A stretch of DNA of 34,706 nucleotides. Source: a virus. Location: IMG/VR virus record IMGVR_UViG_3300028835_000996, positions 1 to 34,706 of that record; one strand, written 5' to 3'. How positions within the stretch are numbered: the first letter of the stretch is position 1; each line of letters begins with the position of its first letter. Below, one piece after another: positions 22,591-30,885 of the stretch. Below the pieces are notes generated by a model. The model was not told the origin of the DNA and did no database searches. It saw nothing but the letters and a program-made list of their open reading frames with translations. A program made the translations under genes and the position numbers.

Positions 22591-24225
22591 CTATATTTGA
22601 TCGGCAGCCTGTCGAGCATCATCCGCAAGCTGCTCGATCTGAGCGTCTACCGACTGGTAGATTTCCTTGAGCCTGGCAAGATGCTGTTCAATCTCAGCGA
22701 TCAGCGTCAGCGCCTCGCCGGGTTCTCCTGGCTCAACAGGCTCATCCCCGTTTTCCCCCTCAACCATCAGCATAAATTTCTGGTCAAGGTGGTCATGGTT
22801 CGTCCCGGCCAGCATCCCCAGCCTCTCGCAGATGTCGCTAGGGATGTCAGGATCCCGCACCCACACGGCGTGAGGCCCACCTTCTCCCTCGCCGTGGAAG
22901 GCCCCAGGCCCCATCCCAGGGCCAACATCTCCATTCACGTTGGTGGGGCCGTGGACGAAGTTGGTGTTCCAGTCGTTTTTGTTGGCAGTGCTTTCCTCTG
23001 GTGCACCTTCCCAATAGAAAGCTACATCCACGTTGGCTCTAGGGCTGCCGTCCTCGTTCAGCACCTGGGTAACGAGCGACGTGGTGCCCGTTTTCTCCCA
23101 CAACTCGACCAGGCGGTATACCTTCTGGCCGGGGGCAACTTTGGCCCGTCTGAAAGCGACGCCGTACTTGGCTTCGGCATAGGCCAGGTCTCTCTCTTTG
23201 TATTCTAAGTCAACTACTCTGATGTCCATTTCTTCGTTACCTCCATTCGGTTCTGGTGGCTGCGGCCCTGGCGGGGGCTCCGGCTCTGGTGGTGGAGGGG
23301 AAGGAGATACCACCGCCCAGACTCGGAAGCGTTCGATGTGGGGCGAGTTGACGATGGGGGCGAGATCAAAGCTTGCCCACCAGGGCATCCCGCAGCCAAA
23401 TATTAGAATCCCGGTTAAGCCAAGCTCTGCCATAGCAGGCTTGGCGACGGTCTCGTAGTACCAATTCAGGCCCTGGTCTTCGAGGAACATCTCTATGGCG
23501 GTCTCAAAGTCGGGGTGAGCCTCTTGCCAGCCCCGGTGATCCCCTGGGATGCGGGCAGCGGAATCAACCCCAAGCTCAGTGATTGCACAAGGCACATTGG
23601 GAAAGTGCTCGCGGATGGCGGGCATGGCCCATAGAATCTTGCCACAGCGGTAGAAGCCGCCTGACTCCTCGTACTCCCTAGAAATGTAGGGCCAGTCGTA
23701 CTCGTGGGAGGAGATAGGGCTATCTCTATCCTCCTCGGCGGCTTTCAGGGCGCGGGGGAAGGCTTTGACGATCTCCATACCCCGGAGATCACCGCCACCC
23801 CATTGCCCGGTATTGAGGTTTCCCCAATACACCCCAATGCCAAGCTCGCTCCGAGCGAGGTAGATAACGCGGGCTATATAGCGGTCGGCGGCCTCAATGC
23901 GCTCCGGGGGATCAGCAGGGAGGATGTACTCATTGTTGCAGGTCATGTGGCTGACGATACCTGCACTGATGAGGTGTCCCACCCGGCCCCGGATGTGAGC
24001 GATGGTATCCGCTGCCTGCTCCTCCGGCCTCTCAGCCCAGGGGCGATTTGGGTGATGCCGCCAGATGTAGTCGGCGTCGGGGTTCACCTCGTAGAGCCTG
24101 CGCCAGAAATCTTCTTTGACGACTTCGATGCCCATGACCGTCGTTGGCTTTAGTAGACGATTATAGGTGATCGCCACCTCTTCATCGCTCTGGAATTGGA
24201 TGCCGTAGATGCAAGGGATAGTCAT
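22591..24225 (-). CDS. Glycoside hydrolase with clan GH-A-like barrel and C-terminal modules
   Basis: The 544-residue protein starts at ATG 24223-24225 (ATGA overlap with the upstream gene, AAGGAG 8 nt before). Residues about 1-305 look like a TIM barrel with clan GH-A landmarks: CNNEY (Asn98-Glu99, acid/base) after the fourth strand and ITELGVD (Glu217, nucleophile) at the seventh, with SHEYDWPY between. A Pro/Glu linker (306-330) leads to a beta-rich module (about 335-490: GQKVYRLVELWE, VDVAFYWEG) and a C-terminal coiled coil (505-544). There is no signal peptide. It may degrade a host surface or wall glycan, as a virion enzyme or endolysin; substrate unknown. Confidence 0.65.
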   Translation of the reverse strand: MTIPCIYGIQFQSDEEVAITYNRLLKPTTVMGIEVVKEDFWRRLYEVNPDADYIWRHHPNRPWAERPEEQAADTIAHIRGRVGHLISAGIVSHMTCNNEYILPADPPERIEAADRYIARVIYLARSELGIGVYWGNLNTGQWGGGDLRGMEIVKAFPRALKAAEEDRDSPISSHEYDWPYISREYEESGGFYRCGKILWAMPAIREHFPNVPCAITELGVDSAARIPGDHRGWQEAHPDFETAIEMFLEDQGLNWYYETVAKPAMAELGLTGILIFGCGMPWWASFDLAPIVNSPHIERFRVWAVVSPSPPPPEPEPPPGPQPPEPNGGNEEMDIRVVDLEYKERDLAYAEAKYGVAFRRAKVAPGQKVYRLVELWEKTGTTSLVTQVLNEDGSPRANVDVAFYWEGAPEESTANKNDWNTNFVHGPTNVNGDVGPGMGPGAFHGEGEGGPHAVWVRDPDIPSDICERLGMLAGTNHDHLDQKFMLMVEGENGDEPVEPGEPGEALTLIAEIEQHLARLKEIYQSVDAQIEQLADDARQAADQI

Positions 24226-24794
24226 CCTGACCACTCCTTGCATATGATGGGCAGAAACTGGGGAAACACACCAGCCTTGACGAATCGTCCCACCTCACTG
24301 ATTCCCATGAGGTCAGGGGTCTGGGTCGGGTCAGCGGGGAAATAACCAGGCTTGTGGATTTCCTCACCCTCCCAGGTGGTGACCCATTCAAATAAGCAGG
24401 TCTCAATGTACTCGCCAGGGTCCAGATCCCCCAGCGTGGATTTCCTGACCTGCGTAGGCCAGACGATATAGGCTAGGCACGGCTCGCCTGGCACACAGAC
24501 GGGTTCTACGATTTGGCCGTCTACAATCTCTTGATAGGTATCCCATCGCTGAAGTCTGCAGGTGAATCTCGGTCTCCAGGCCGTCACAGGCAAGCAGGGG
24601 GGAGGCACAAATATGTCCTCCCCCTCAGCGTCAAGGGGGATCTCCAAGATGGTCACGTGCTCCTCTACAATCGCTTGTGCAGTGATCATCTCAGGTTGAG
24701 TGGGTTGACATAAGACGGTGGCGAGAAACCCGTAGACCAACAGGGCAGACAACATGCCGGCTGTGACCAATTGCAACATTGGTTTGTCATTCAT
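24222..24794 (-). CDS. Membrane-anchored or secreted protein of unknown function
   Basis: This 190-residue protein has an excellent ribosome binding site (AGGAGGAG). Residues 9-28 are hydrophobic (VTAGMLSALLVYGFLATVL) and precede a polar region. Cysteines at about 29, 67, 79, 99, 105, 133 and 185 may form disulfides outside the cytoplasm. The gene runs into the glycoside hydrolase (ATGA) and follows the LuxR-type gene by 12 nt. A lysis accessory such as a spanin, or a surface protein, is possible. No family is recognised. Confidence 0.65.
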   Translation of the reverse strand: MNDKPMLQLVTAGMLSALLVYGFLATVLCQPTQPEMITAQAIVEEHVTILEIPLDAEGEDIFVPPPCLPVTAWRPRFTCRLQRWDTYQEIVDGQIVEPVCVPGEPCLAYIVWPTQVRKSTLGDLDPGEYIETCLFEWVTTWEGEEIHKPGYFPADPTQTPDLMGISEVGRFVKAGVFPQFLPIICKEWSG

Positions 24795-24806
24795 CGTGTT
24801 CTCCTC

Positions 24807-25034
24807 CTACGATAGCAACTTAGCTTGTATTGCCTCTCTGATCCTGAGGTTGGCCTTGAGTGGGAAGACCTTCCCACATACGTTGACGATATGCGTCTGT
24901 ACCAAGGCCAGGCTAATGCGCAACTTCTGTGCGGCCTCCTCATTGGTGTATCCTTTCGAGAGGAGGCGCAACACTCTGCGCTCTATTGGTGTAAGTGGTA
25001 CAAGTACCATTTTGCATGTCGCCATCGCCCTCAT
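24807..25034 (-). CDS. LuxR/GerE-type helix-turn-helix regulator, DNA-binding domain only
   Basis: This 75-residue protein is nearly all HTH: LTPIERRVLRLLSKGYTNEE (14-33), AAQKLRISLALVQTHIVNVC (34-53) and a last helix (LRIREAIQAKLLS). The LT-x-x-E-x-x-VL-x-L-x-x-G pattern and a V-x-x-H recognition helix are hallmarks of the family. There is no receiver or autoinducer domain. It probably binds DNA as a dimer. A perfect 34-bp palindrome at 25073-25106 lies 39 nt upstream and is a natural candidate site. Start choice is uncertain: ATG codons at 25034, 25025 and 25010 are all possible, with weak ribosome binding sites. Confidence 0.75.
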   Translation of the reverse strand: MRAMATCKMVLVPLTPIERRVLRLLSKGYTNEEAAQKLRISLALVQTHIVNVCGKVFPLKANLRIREAIQAKLLS

Positions 25035-25072
25035 CCCGGTGGGGCAGGGGGGCTGTTCTACTGTAGATCAGC

Positions 25073-25106
25073 CATGCTTTGCACAAGTGTTGTTGTGCAA
25101 AGCATG
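25073..25106. promoter_or_regulatory. Perfect 14-bp inverted repeat upstream of the LuxR-type gene
   Basis: CATGCTTTGCACAA (25073-25086) and TTGTGCAAAGCATG (25093-25106) are exactly complementary, separated by 6 nt. No T tract follows on either strand, so an intrinsic terminator is unlikely. The length and place suggest an operator for the LuxR-type protein, or a structured RNA. Confidence 0.6.
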
Positions 25107-25156
25107 ATTTGGCCCTCCAGGTGGCCACCAACTCGACATAACTCCTGGTGGGCAAA

Positions 25157-25282
25157 TCAGGCCGTCTGCCGTCTCGAAATGAGACAAAGTGGCGTCCAGC
25201 GCCAGCCGCGCCACCAGATCCGCTCCAGGATGAAGAATCTGCCGGCAGAGCGGCTCCAGCGGCCAAGTGCAAGGATGATCAT
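25157..25282 (-). CDS. Doubtful 41-codon ORF in a mostly non-coding gap
   Basis: The stretch 25035-25286 has no clear gene. The best ORF starts 4 nt after the preceding stop with a G run as ribosome binding site, and encodes MIILALGRWSRSAGRFFILE, then a Trp/Arg-rich tail. No family resemblance. It may be chance. The rest of the gap holds the palindrome at 25073-25106. Confidence 0.2.
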   Translation of the reverse strand: MIILALGRWSRSAGRFFILERIWWRGWRWTPLCLISRRQTA

Positions 25283-25286
25283 CCCC

Positions 25287-25568
25287 CTACTCCCAACTCA
25301 CAGTGGTGAAGTCCTGCTCCAGCGGGAACGTCGTAGAGCCATAGGCCGAGTCAAAGCCCATCGGGGGCCTGGGCTCCTGAGCCCCCTCCCCCGGATGAAG
25401 GAAATCATAGGCTTCCTTCAGAGCCTTGCCGCAAGCAGTGTACTCTCCGCCACGCTGCACCAACTCACTGATGACCTTGCGAAGCTGGTCAGGCGGGACC
25501 GCCCGTAGAGGCTCCAGGATCGCCCCTAGAACATCTGTGCTATCCCCTTCTGCGCTTATGTCAACCAT
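25287..25568 (-). CDS. Small acidic hypothetical protein
   Basis: This 93-residue protein starts at ATG 25566-25568, overlapping the upstream stop by one base (TGATG); a TTG one codon earlier is also possible. It has one helical region (LRAVPPDQLRKVISELVQRG) and a Pro/Gly-rich C-terminal third. Coupled translation with the preceding gene supports it as real. Function unknown. Confidence 0.55.
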   Translation of the reverse strand: MVDISAEGDSTDVLGAILEPLRAVPPDQLRKVISELVQRGGEYTACGKALKEAYDFLHPGEGAQEPRPPMGFDSAYGSTTFPLEQDFTTVSWE

Positions 25569-25789
25569 CAAGCAAGGGCGTCGCGTGCAATCGCGTGGGC
25601 ATTGGAAGCAGGTGTCAAGTAATCAGGTCCTGGGACACCGAGTTCGAGCATGATCCTATCCAACGCGCTACGGTACTTTTTCAGGAGACGCACTGCTGTT
25701 GTGCCTGCGCCCTCATCACGACTTGGCTCTCCAGGAATGTCCGCCATGATGTAATCTGCGAGGACTTTCGTTTGTTCTTTTGCTGACAT
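25568..25789 (-). CDS. Small hypothetical protein
   Basis: This 73-residue protein has an AGGAGG site about 9 nt before ATG. It begins MSAKEQTKVLADYIMADIPG and continues with a helix VRLLKKYRSALDRIMLELG. It is translationally coupled to the following gene. No family is recognised. Confidence 0.6.
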   Translation of the reverse strand: MSAKEQTKVLADYIMADIPGEPSRDEGAGTTAVRLLKKYRSALDRIMLELGVPGPDYLTPASNAHAIARDALA

Positions 25790-25813
25790 CGTTGCCTCCT
25801 CCTAATCCTTATC

Positions 25814-26287
25814 TTACCTCTGTTGTAGTTCCAATTGCTCCTCAATCCACTGCTGTGTGTCTGGGTGCAACTTTATCTTGTCCTTGTGCTTCTGATACCA
25901 AGTCGCTACCTCACTGATTCCCTCATGGTGGGGGTCACCTTTCTTCTTGGCCTTGCCGGCCCCTATCCAGTCAGCCAGCATCTCCCTGCGGTAGCGATCT
26001 GGCATCGGGAAAATCCCGCTGCCTATACACCAACGCTCCCAATGGTGCGCGTTGTGGTCAAAGTGATGCTGCAGCGCCCTCTCAAAGAGAAGAACAACCC
26101 ATTGAGGGCGTTCGTCCTTCTTCCACCCCGAGTAGAAACTGAGGATATAAGGACGCCATTCAGCCTTAGAGAACTTGCTCAAGTCATGAACGACGCCGAG
26201 CCAGAGGATGCCTAGCTTGCGGCACTCGATTAATACAAACCATTTGTGACGTAAAACGTAGCGTAAATATCGAAGGCAAGCTCTCAT
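25814..26287 (-). CDS. DUF5662-like protein
   Basis: The protein is 157 residues from ATG 26285-26287, with AAGGAA upstream; a longer frame to 26365 overlaps the glycosyltransferase gene. Conserved-looking blocks are LRYVLRHKWFVLIECRKLGI, WLGVVHDLSKFSKAEW, HHFDHNAHHWERW and REMLADWIGAG, ending KDKIKLHPDTQQWIEE. These fit the DUF5662 family found in phages. The His/Asp-rich motifs (HDLSKF, HHFDHNAHHW) look like a metal-binding, HD-type centre, so a hydrolase is plausible, but function is not established. It follows the glycan genes by 13 nt. Confidence 0.75.
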   Translation of the reverse strand: MRACLRYLRYVLRHKWFVLIECRKLGILWLGVVHDLSKFSKAEWRPYILSFYSGWKKDERPQWVVLLFERALQHHFDHNAHHWERWCIGSGIFPMPDRYRREMLADWIGAGKAKKKGDPHHEGISEVATWYQKHKDKIKLHPDTQQWIEEQLELQQR

Positions 26288-26300
26288 CCCAATTTCCTTT

Positions 26301-27086
26301 CTACGTTGTAGAACTGCTCCCAAAGTTGTAGAACTGCTTCCAATCTCGGGGGAGCTCCACGCCATAAGTCAGGCGCATCTTCTCTTCCATGTATCTACGG
26401 ATGGTCGGCTGATTGGCGTTTGCGCTGTCTACCATCGAGCCGGTCTTGTGGCGACGATACAAAAACCAATACTTGTAGTGGCCCATGTGGACGGCGGCTT
26501 TCGGATCACCGCCCCTCACCCCTAGCAGGGCCTCCATGTTGAACAGGTAATCTTCCCAGCCGCCAAGTTTCTTCATGTGAGCATCGTAGCCATGCTCGTT
26601 GCGGGCCTTGACCTGCTCCCACGCCTCTCTGCGCCACATGGAGGCGCAGACGATGTAATTCATACGGGCCAGGGTAGCTGGGTCGTAGTCCGGCTGTGCC
26701 CAGGTGCGGGTCTCGAACCCAAACAGTTGAGCATCTGGATACGCCACCCACGCCGCTGGATTCTCGGCCAGGGCCTGTAGCCCTAGCGCGACGTAGCCAG
26801 GCGCTACCATGTCGTCGTCGTCGAGGCACACGACTACTTCGATGCCGTCAAGGACGATGTAGCCGGTGTTGCGGGCCTCCGATAGACCGCGATTCTCAGG
26901 CTGCCGGACGTACTCAATCCCACTGATGTGATCGCAGATGTCTGCAATCAACCTTCCGTTGGGCGCATGATCGTCTATCACCACAATCCGGTCTGGTGGC
27001 CTGGTCTGGTTTACCAGGCTTTCCAAGCACTCCGGTAGATATTCTACGTGGCTGTAGCAGGGAACGACTACGCCGACTGAGAACAT
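26301..27086 (-). CDS. GT2 family glycosyltransferase
   Basis: This 261-residue GT-A fold enzyme begins MFSVGVVVPCYSHVEYLPEC, with AAGGAG about 9 nt upstream. It has RIVVIDDHAPNG (donor uracil/ribose strand), PENRGLSEARNTG, and VVCLDDDDMV carrying the DxD metal motif (about residues 88-93). GGWEDYLFNMEALL (about 190) has the position of the catalytic base and acceptor loop. It likely transfers a sugar from a nucleotide sugar. It overlaps the epimerase gene by 19 nt. The very 3' end has a 20-bp duplication that changed the last residues. Confidence 0.85.
   Translation of the reverse strand: MFSVGVVVPCYSHVEYLPECLESLVNQTRPPDRIVVIDDHAPNGRLIADICDHISGIEYVRQPENRGLSEARNTGYIVLDGIEVVVCLDDDDMVAPGYVALGLQALAENPAAWVAYPDAQLFGFETRTWAQPDYDPATLARMNYIVCASMWRREAWEQVKARNEHGYDAHMKKLGGWEDYLFNMEALLGVRGGDPKAAVHMGHYKYWFLYRRHKTGSMVDSANANQPTIRRYMEEKMRLTYGVELPRDWKQFYNFGSSSTT
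26305..26344. repeat. Short tandem duplication at the 3' end of a GT2 gene
   Basis: Two 20-bp copies (26305-26324 and 26325-26344) share GTTGTAGAACTGCT and differ at a few of the last bases. The second copy is read in another frame in the protein (FYN versus SSSTT), suggesting slippage that extended the C-terminus. Confidence 0.6.
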
Positions 27087-28030
27087 TCTACTTGCTCCTT
27101 AACCCACTTGTAGGTAGCTGCCAGGCCCGCCTCCAGGGAAGTCTGAGGCTCATAGTGCAACACCTCACGCATCCGCGTGAGATCGGTGCCTCTGTACCGC
27201 TCCCCGGTAGAGCCATGAGCGGAAACCTTCTCGATTTCCACTCCGGCGATGCGGGCAATCTTGTCCGCAAGTTCGTTTATGGTGATTAGGCGGTCAGACC
27301 CAATGTTGAGCGGCTGGTGGTAGTCTGAGCGCATCAGGCGATGTATCATTTCAACGGCATCGTCTATGTAGCAGAAAGTTCGCGTTTGACCCCCATCCCC
27401 CCAGATTTCCACCCGGGGATCGCCAGTCAGCTCAGCGATTGCTATCTTTCTGCAGAGCGCTGGAATTACCTTCTCTCGGCCACCGTCCCATGCACACCAG
27501 GGACCGTAGATTGTATGGAGGCGGCCTATTCTGACATTCTCTCGAAGCTCAAGAGGAAGCATGATCTCAGCAAAGAGTTTCTCCCATCCGTAGGCATGTT
27601 CGGGATCGGCCGGGAAAGCGTCTTCCTCTCTCAGTGACGCGGTCTCTGGATTGGTCTTTAGCTGTTTTGGGTATACACAGACCGATGAGGGGAAGAAATA
27701 CCTGCGAATCTTATTCTCACTGGCAGCCCAGGCTGTCACCAGGTTGATCATGGCATTGTTCCAGAATACCGTTGCCGGGTACGCTGAAATGTGGCCTACT
27801 CCACCGTGATCGGCGGCCAGGGCATAGATCTCTTCCATATCCCGGGTAGCACTCAGGGCATGGTACTCGACCCTCATGTCACACGTCCAGCTTGCCTCAT
27901 CAGCCACGCTTTTGCGCAGTGGAGACCTAACGTCTACCGCTCGGACCCAGTAGCCACGCTCCTTTAAGTAGCGTACCAGGTGGTCGCCAATGAACCCTGC
28001 GCCACCAGTTACTAAGACCCTAGTGCCCAT
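27068..28030 (-). CDS. NAD-dependent sugar epimerase, GDP-mannose 3,5-epimerase-like
   Basis: This 320-residue short-chain dehydrogenase/reductase has the Rossmann motif GGAGFIG (9-15), a serine pair FFPSS (112-116), and catalytic Tyr147/Lys151 in AYGWEKL. Blocks such as FPADPEHAYGWEK, IYGPWCAWDGGREK, IWGDGGQTRTF and QPLNIGSD closely follow the GDP-mannose 3,5-epimerase pattern. The reaction would convert GDP-mannose to GDP-L-galactose or an epimer; related UDP-sugar epimerases cannot be excluded. GGGAGG precedes the ATG. It supplies activated sugar for the neighbouring transferases. Confidence 0.8.
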   Translation of the reverse strand: MGTRVLVTGGAGFIGDHLVRYLKERGYWVRAVDVRSPLRKSVADEASWTCDMRVEYHALSATRDMEEIYALAADHGGVGHISAYPATVFWNNAMINLVTAWAASENKIRRYFFPSSVCVYPKQLKTNPETASLREEDAFPADPEHAYGWEKLFAEIMLPLELRENVRIGRLHTIYGPWCAWDGGREKVIPALCRKIAIAELTGDPRVEIWGDGGQTRTFCYIDDAVEMIHRLMRSDYHQPLNIGSDRLITINELADKIARIAGVEIEKVSAHGSTGERYRGTDLTRMREVLHYEPQTSLEAGLAATYKWVKEQVECSQSA

Positions 28031-28917
28031 GTGAAAACCTCCCGTAAGCGGTTTGCGAAAGTGTGCTCTTTGATAGTTCGCCTATGGCCTGCAAGGGCGA
28101 TGGCCTCTCGCTCCTCATCGTGGTCAAGGAAATACTCAGCTTTCTCAATCATCTCTTCGATGGAAGAAAAGCTGACGTACTCGATTCCTGACTCCAGGTG
28201 GCCACTCAGGTAGTTTGGCTTCTCGGCCAGCAGAAGCCCTCCACAAGCTGCCACCTCGAAATCGCGCAGCTTGGCTTGCGGCACACCGGCCATATCTTTG
28301 CTAAAGGACACGCCGATTTTGGCTCGCCCCAACAGGCGTATGTACTCATTCCAGGTCACCGGGCCACCTGGGAAATTCCAGCCGCGCACGATGGCTCTAT
28401 CGCCAAAGTTCTCCTGGAGAGCCGCTATGTGGTCTCTCCGGTAGGCAGAGTTCTGGCCGATCCATACGATGTCCAAATCCTTCTGATGACCTGGAACGTG
28501 GAAATCCGGGTTGCAGGCCCAGGTCGAGAGCAGGAACGGCTTGCCTGCGGCAGTGGCCATCGCTGCCGTCTTCTCATCCGTTCCTACTACATGGCTGTAC
28601 TTCTGTATCTCTTGCCGAACGTAATCGGCTCGATAGCTATCGCAAATCCAGCCCACGGTGGGGCAGTCCAGGCTGCCCATCGTGCCTGGCTGCCACTCGT
28701 CCCTGACCGGGGCAGTAAAGACCACATCCGGCTTGAACCGCCTCACTGTGTCCAGAAACATCCGGTTGAGCGTCCGATTGTCAATGCCTGGCCTATCCAT
28801 CTGGAAGAGTCGGGCATTACCCAGCTCCTGGCAGGCCGGCCAGAAGGTGTGATACTCCAGGCTCCTCATGGATTTGTCGTAGTACATATCTACGAAGATA
28901 GCGCAGAGGATTCTCAT
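28012..28917 (-). CDS. CgeB-like GT-B glycosyltransferase
   Basis: The protein is 301 residues from ATG 28915-28917, which overlaps the upstream stop (TAATG) and has AGGAG before it. The N-terminal half has FKPDVVFTAPVRDEW and TVGWICDSY. The C-terminal half has DIVWIGQNSAYRRDHI, KIGVSFSKDMAGVPQAKLRD, FEVAACGGLLLAEK and a final helix with HRRTIKEHTFANRL. This fits group-1 (CgeB or spore-maturation type) transferases. A sugar acceptor cannot be named. It belongs to the glycan operon. Confidence 0.75.
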   Translation of the reverse strand: MRILCAIFVDMYYDKSMRSLEYHTFWPACQELGNARLFQMDRPGIDNRTLNRMFLDTVRRFKPDVVFTAPVRDEWQPGTMGSLDCPTVGWICDSYRADYVRQEIQKYSHVVGTDEKTAAMATAAGKPFLLSTWACNPDFHVPGHQKDLDIVWIGQNSAYRRDHIAALQENFGDRAIVRGWNFPGGPVTWNEYIRLLGRAKIGVSFSKDMAGVPQAKLRDFEVAACGGLLLAEKPNYLSGHLESGIEYVSFSSIEEMIEKAEYFLDHDEEREAIALAGHRRTIKEHTFANRLREVFTWALGS

Positions 28918-30257
28918 TAGGCTCTCCTTTTTAGAGCCGCCTGTTTGCAAGCCTCACTGCAAGCCTCAGACTCGGCTACATCCCGCCACCATCGGCTGTC
29001 CTTGTGATCCTCCCATCCCAGAAGAGGCTCATCAATGTAGCCTACCTCCCCCTGCTCAGTCCCCCTGAGCATCATATCCCAGTCGGGGCAGAGTTCAAAT
29101 TCAGGCAAAATCTTCCTGGCCACCTCAGTGCGCCAGGCCGCCAGCATGGTGCCTGGCGGCTGGGCTATAGAGTTCTCATGGGTGATTGGGGCCTTTCTGA
29201 TCACCGTGCCTGTCGGCTTCATGTCCACGTACTGAGCGAAGGCACAGTGGACGCCGACCTGGCCCGGGTGGCCGTCCAGGTAGTTGATCATCTGCCTGAC
29301 GTAATCGGGCAGAGGGAAATTATCGGCGTCGATGACGGCGCAGTAAGCCGTCTCGACCACCTTGAGCCCTTTGGCAATCGTATCGCAGGTGCCCCTGTTC
29401 TTGCGGGACAGCTTGACGGTGATGTTCTCGTACCGTTGCCAATCTCTGAGAGTGCTCTGCAGTGGCTTCTCTGAGGCGTCATCTACGATGATCAACTGCC
29501 AGTTAGGACAGGTCTGGTGGTACATAGCTTCGATCAAGCGAGGGAGGTACTGGGGGTAGTTATGAGAAGGCACGACGAGGGTAAGTTCGTTAGTGCGCTT
29601 ACCGCTGGCTCTCTCTCTAAGAGCACTATGGAAAACCGGATTGCCTCTGGTGCGGACAACCGAATCGGGGTACATATAGTAGTCCCCCACCGGCGTCTCG
29701 CCGCCCCGTTCTACGTGTAGATTGGCGTAGAACGCCCGGAGCTGCCAGTCCCAGTCCCAGTAGACCCGACACCGCTCATCGTAGAGGCCGATCTTGTCAA
29801 AGGCTTCCTTCCTGATGACGGTCCCCAAATTGGGAGCACAGTCCCCGGCGACGAGCGGCGCTTCCTGCCAGGGGAACGTCTCCATCGTGGGCCCGTCCGG
29901 CACGTTGATGGGGAAATAGATCATGTCGGCCTGGCTGCGCTCCATTGCCTGCACCTTCAATTCCAGGTTATTGGGGTAAGCCACGTCGTCATCGTCCAGA
30001 AACGTAATCAAATCTGCGCTGGCCAACGCTATGCCAGCGTTAGCGGTCCGTGGTTGATCCTGGTGCTCTCTTTCGATTTCCCGAATCGTTGCGCCAGGTG
30101 GGACGTCCCCGTAATCAACGGCAATCGGCTCCCCACCGTCGTTGACGATGATCAATTCCCAATTTTGGAGTGTTTGAGCAAGGATCGAGGATACGGCACG
30201 CTGTAGGCGCTGTGGGCGGTTGTAGGTACACATGATGACCGAGATTTTACTTAGCAT
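28917..30257 (-). CDS. Two-domain GT2 glycosyltransferase
   Basis: The protein is 446 residues from ATG 30255-30257, with AGGAGG 7 nt upstream; an earlier in-frame start overlapping the methyltransferase gene is rejected. Two GT-A domains lie in tandem. Domain 1 (about 1-215) has KISVIMCTYNRPQRLQRAV, WELIIVNDGG, and DLITFLDDDDV. Domain 2 (about 220-446) has LTLVVPSHNYPQYLPRLIEA, WQLIIVDDASEK, SRKNRGTCDTIAKG and YCAVIDADN (DxD-like). Tandem domains occur in enzymes that build repeating or alternating glycans, as in hyaluronan or chondroitin synthases. The first domain resembles the 26301-27086 transferase. Confidence 0.85.
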   Translation of the reverse strand: MLSKISVIMCTYNRPQRLQRAVSSILAQTLQNWELIIVNDGGEPIAVDYGDVPPGATIREIEREHQDQPRTANAGIALASADLITFLDDDDVAYPNNLELKVQAMERSQADMIYFPINVPDGPTMETFPWQEAPLVAGDCAPNLGTVIRKEAFDKIGLYDERCRVYWDWDWQLRAFYANLHVERGGETPVGDYYMYPDSVVRTRGNPVFHSALRERASGKRTNELTLVVPSHNYPQYLPRLIEAMYHQTCPNWQLIIVDDASEKPLQSTLRDWQRYENITVKLSRKNRGTCDTIAKGLKVVETAYCAVIDADNFPLPDYVRQMINYLDGHPGQVGVHCAFAQYVDMKPTGTVIRKAPITHENSIAQPPGTMLAAWRTEVARKILPEFELCPDWDMMLRGTEQGEVGYIDEPLLGWEDHKDSRWWRDVAESEACSEACKQAALKRRA

Positions 30258-30885
30258 CCTTAGCCTCCTTTTTGATTCTGACGACCCCCAGGAGGAAACT
30301 CCTGTGCTCCTCGACCACCTCCTCAAGGGGAAGGATACGCGCATCGAGGCGGCGCTGGCAGTACCAGTCAACCACTCGATCCGGCGCTATCAGATCCGTG
30401 AATGACTCGTCGTATAGCCCAAAGGCGCGATGAAACTGCTTACCAGCTACGGTGGCCAATTCCTTCCAGGGAGTGGAAAAGATTAGCAGCTTCGACTTGC
30501 GCTGCAGGTGTGCAAACGCAGCCTGCCAGTCTACGATGTGCTCGATTGTCTCCAAGCTGGTAATCGCATCGGCGGCGGGCGCTTCCATGATGTCCAAGCA
30601 AATGTACTTAATGCCAAATCCTGTGGTATACAACGCTTGACAGTGGGCTATGGCTGCCTCATCGTGGTCCAGACCGATGACCTCTTTGTCGGGGTGGTTT
30701 CGCTTCAGGATCTCTGTCCCATATCCCAGACCGCAAGCTGCGTCTAAGATGGACTTGATCTTGTATATGGCCTGGAACTCACCAATCTTGTCCGCGGTGA
30801 AGAAATACCGCGCAATGTGTAAAAGACACTCTGTCCTGTGGCCGTAGGCCAGAGCATCCATTCTTTCTTGGTTAGTCCACACCAT
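30247..30885 (-). CDS. Class I SAM-dependent methyltransferase
   Basis: This 212-residue protein contains ILDAACGLGYGTEILKR (motif I), VIGLDHDEAAIAHCQ (acidic end of strand 2), and ITSLETIEHIVDWQAAF (motif IV region). GAGGGG precedes the ATG. It overlaps the preceding gene by 14 nt. It probably methylates a sugar or other small acceptor in the glycan pathway; the substrate is not evident. The fold assignment is strong. Confidence 0.8.
   Translation of the reverse strand: MVWTNQERMDALAYGHRTECLLHIARYFFTADKIGEFQAIYKIKSILDAACGLGYGTEILKRNHPDKEVIGLDHDEAAIAHCQALYTTGFGIKYICLDIMEAPAADAITSLETIEHIVDWQAAFAHLQRKSKLLIFSTPWKELATVAGKQFHRAFGLYDESFTDLIAPDRVVDWYCQRRLDARILPLEEVVEEHRSFLLGVVRIKKEAKDAK

Noticed and set aside
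24940-25272. 110-codon minus-strand frame overlapping the LuxR-type gene
   Set aside because: Overlaps the LuxR-type gene by about 95 bp in another frame, with low-complexity composition and no recognisable motif.
28917-30371. Extended start of the two-domain GT2 gene
   Set aside because: The 38 extra residues overlap the methyltransferase gene, whereas the internal ATG has AGGAGG at the right distance.
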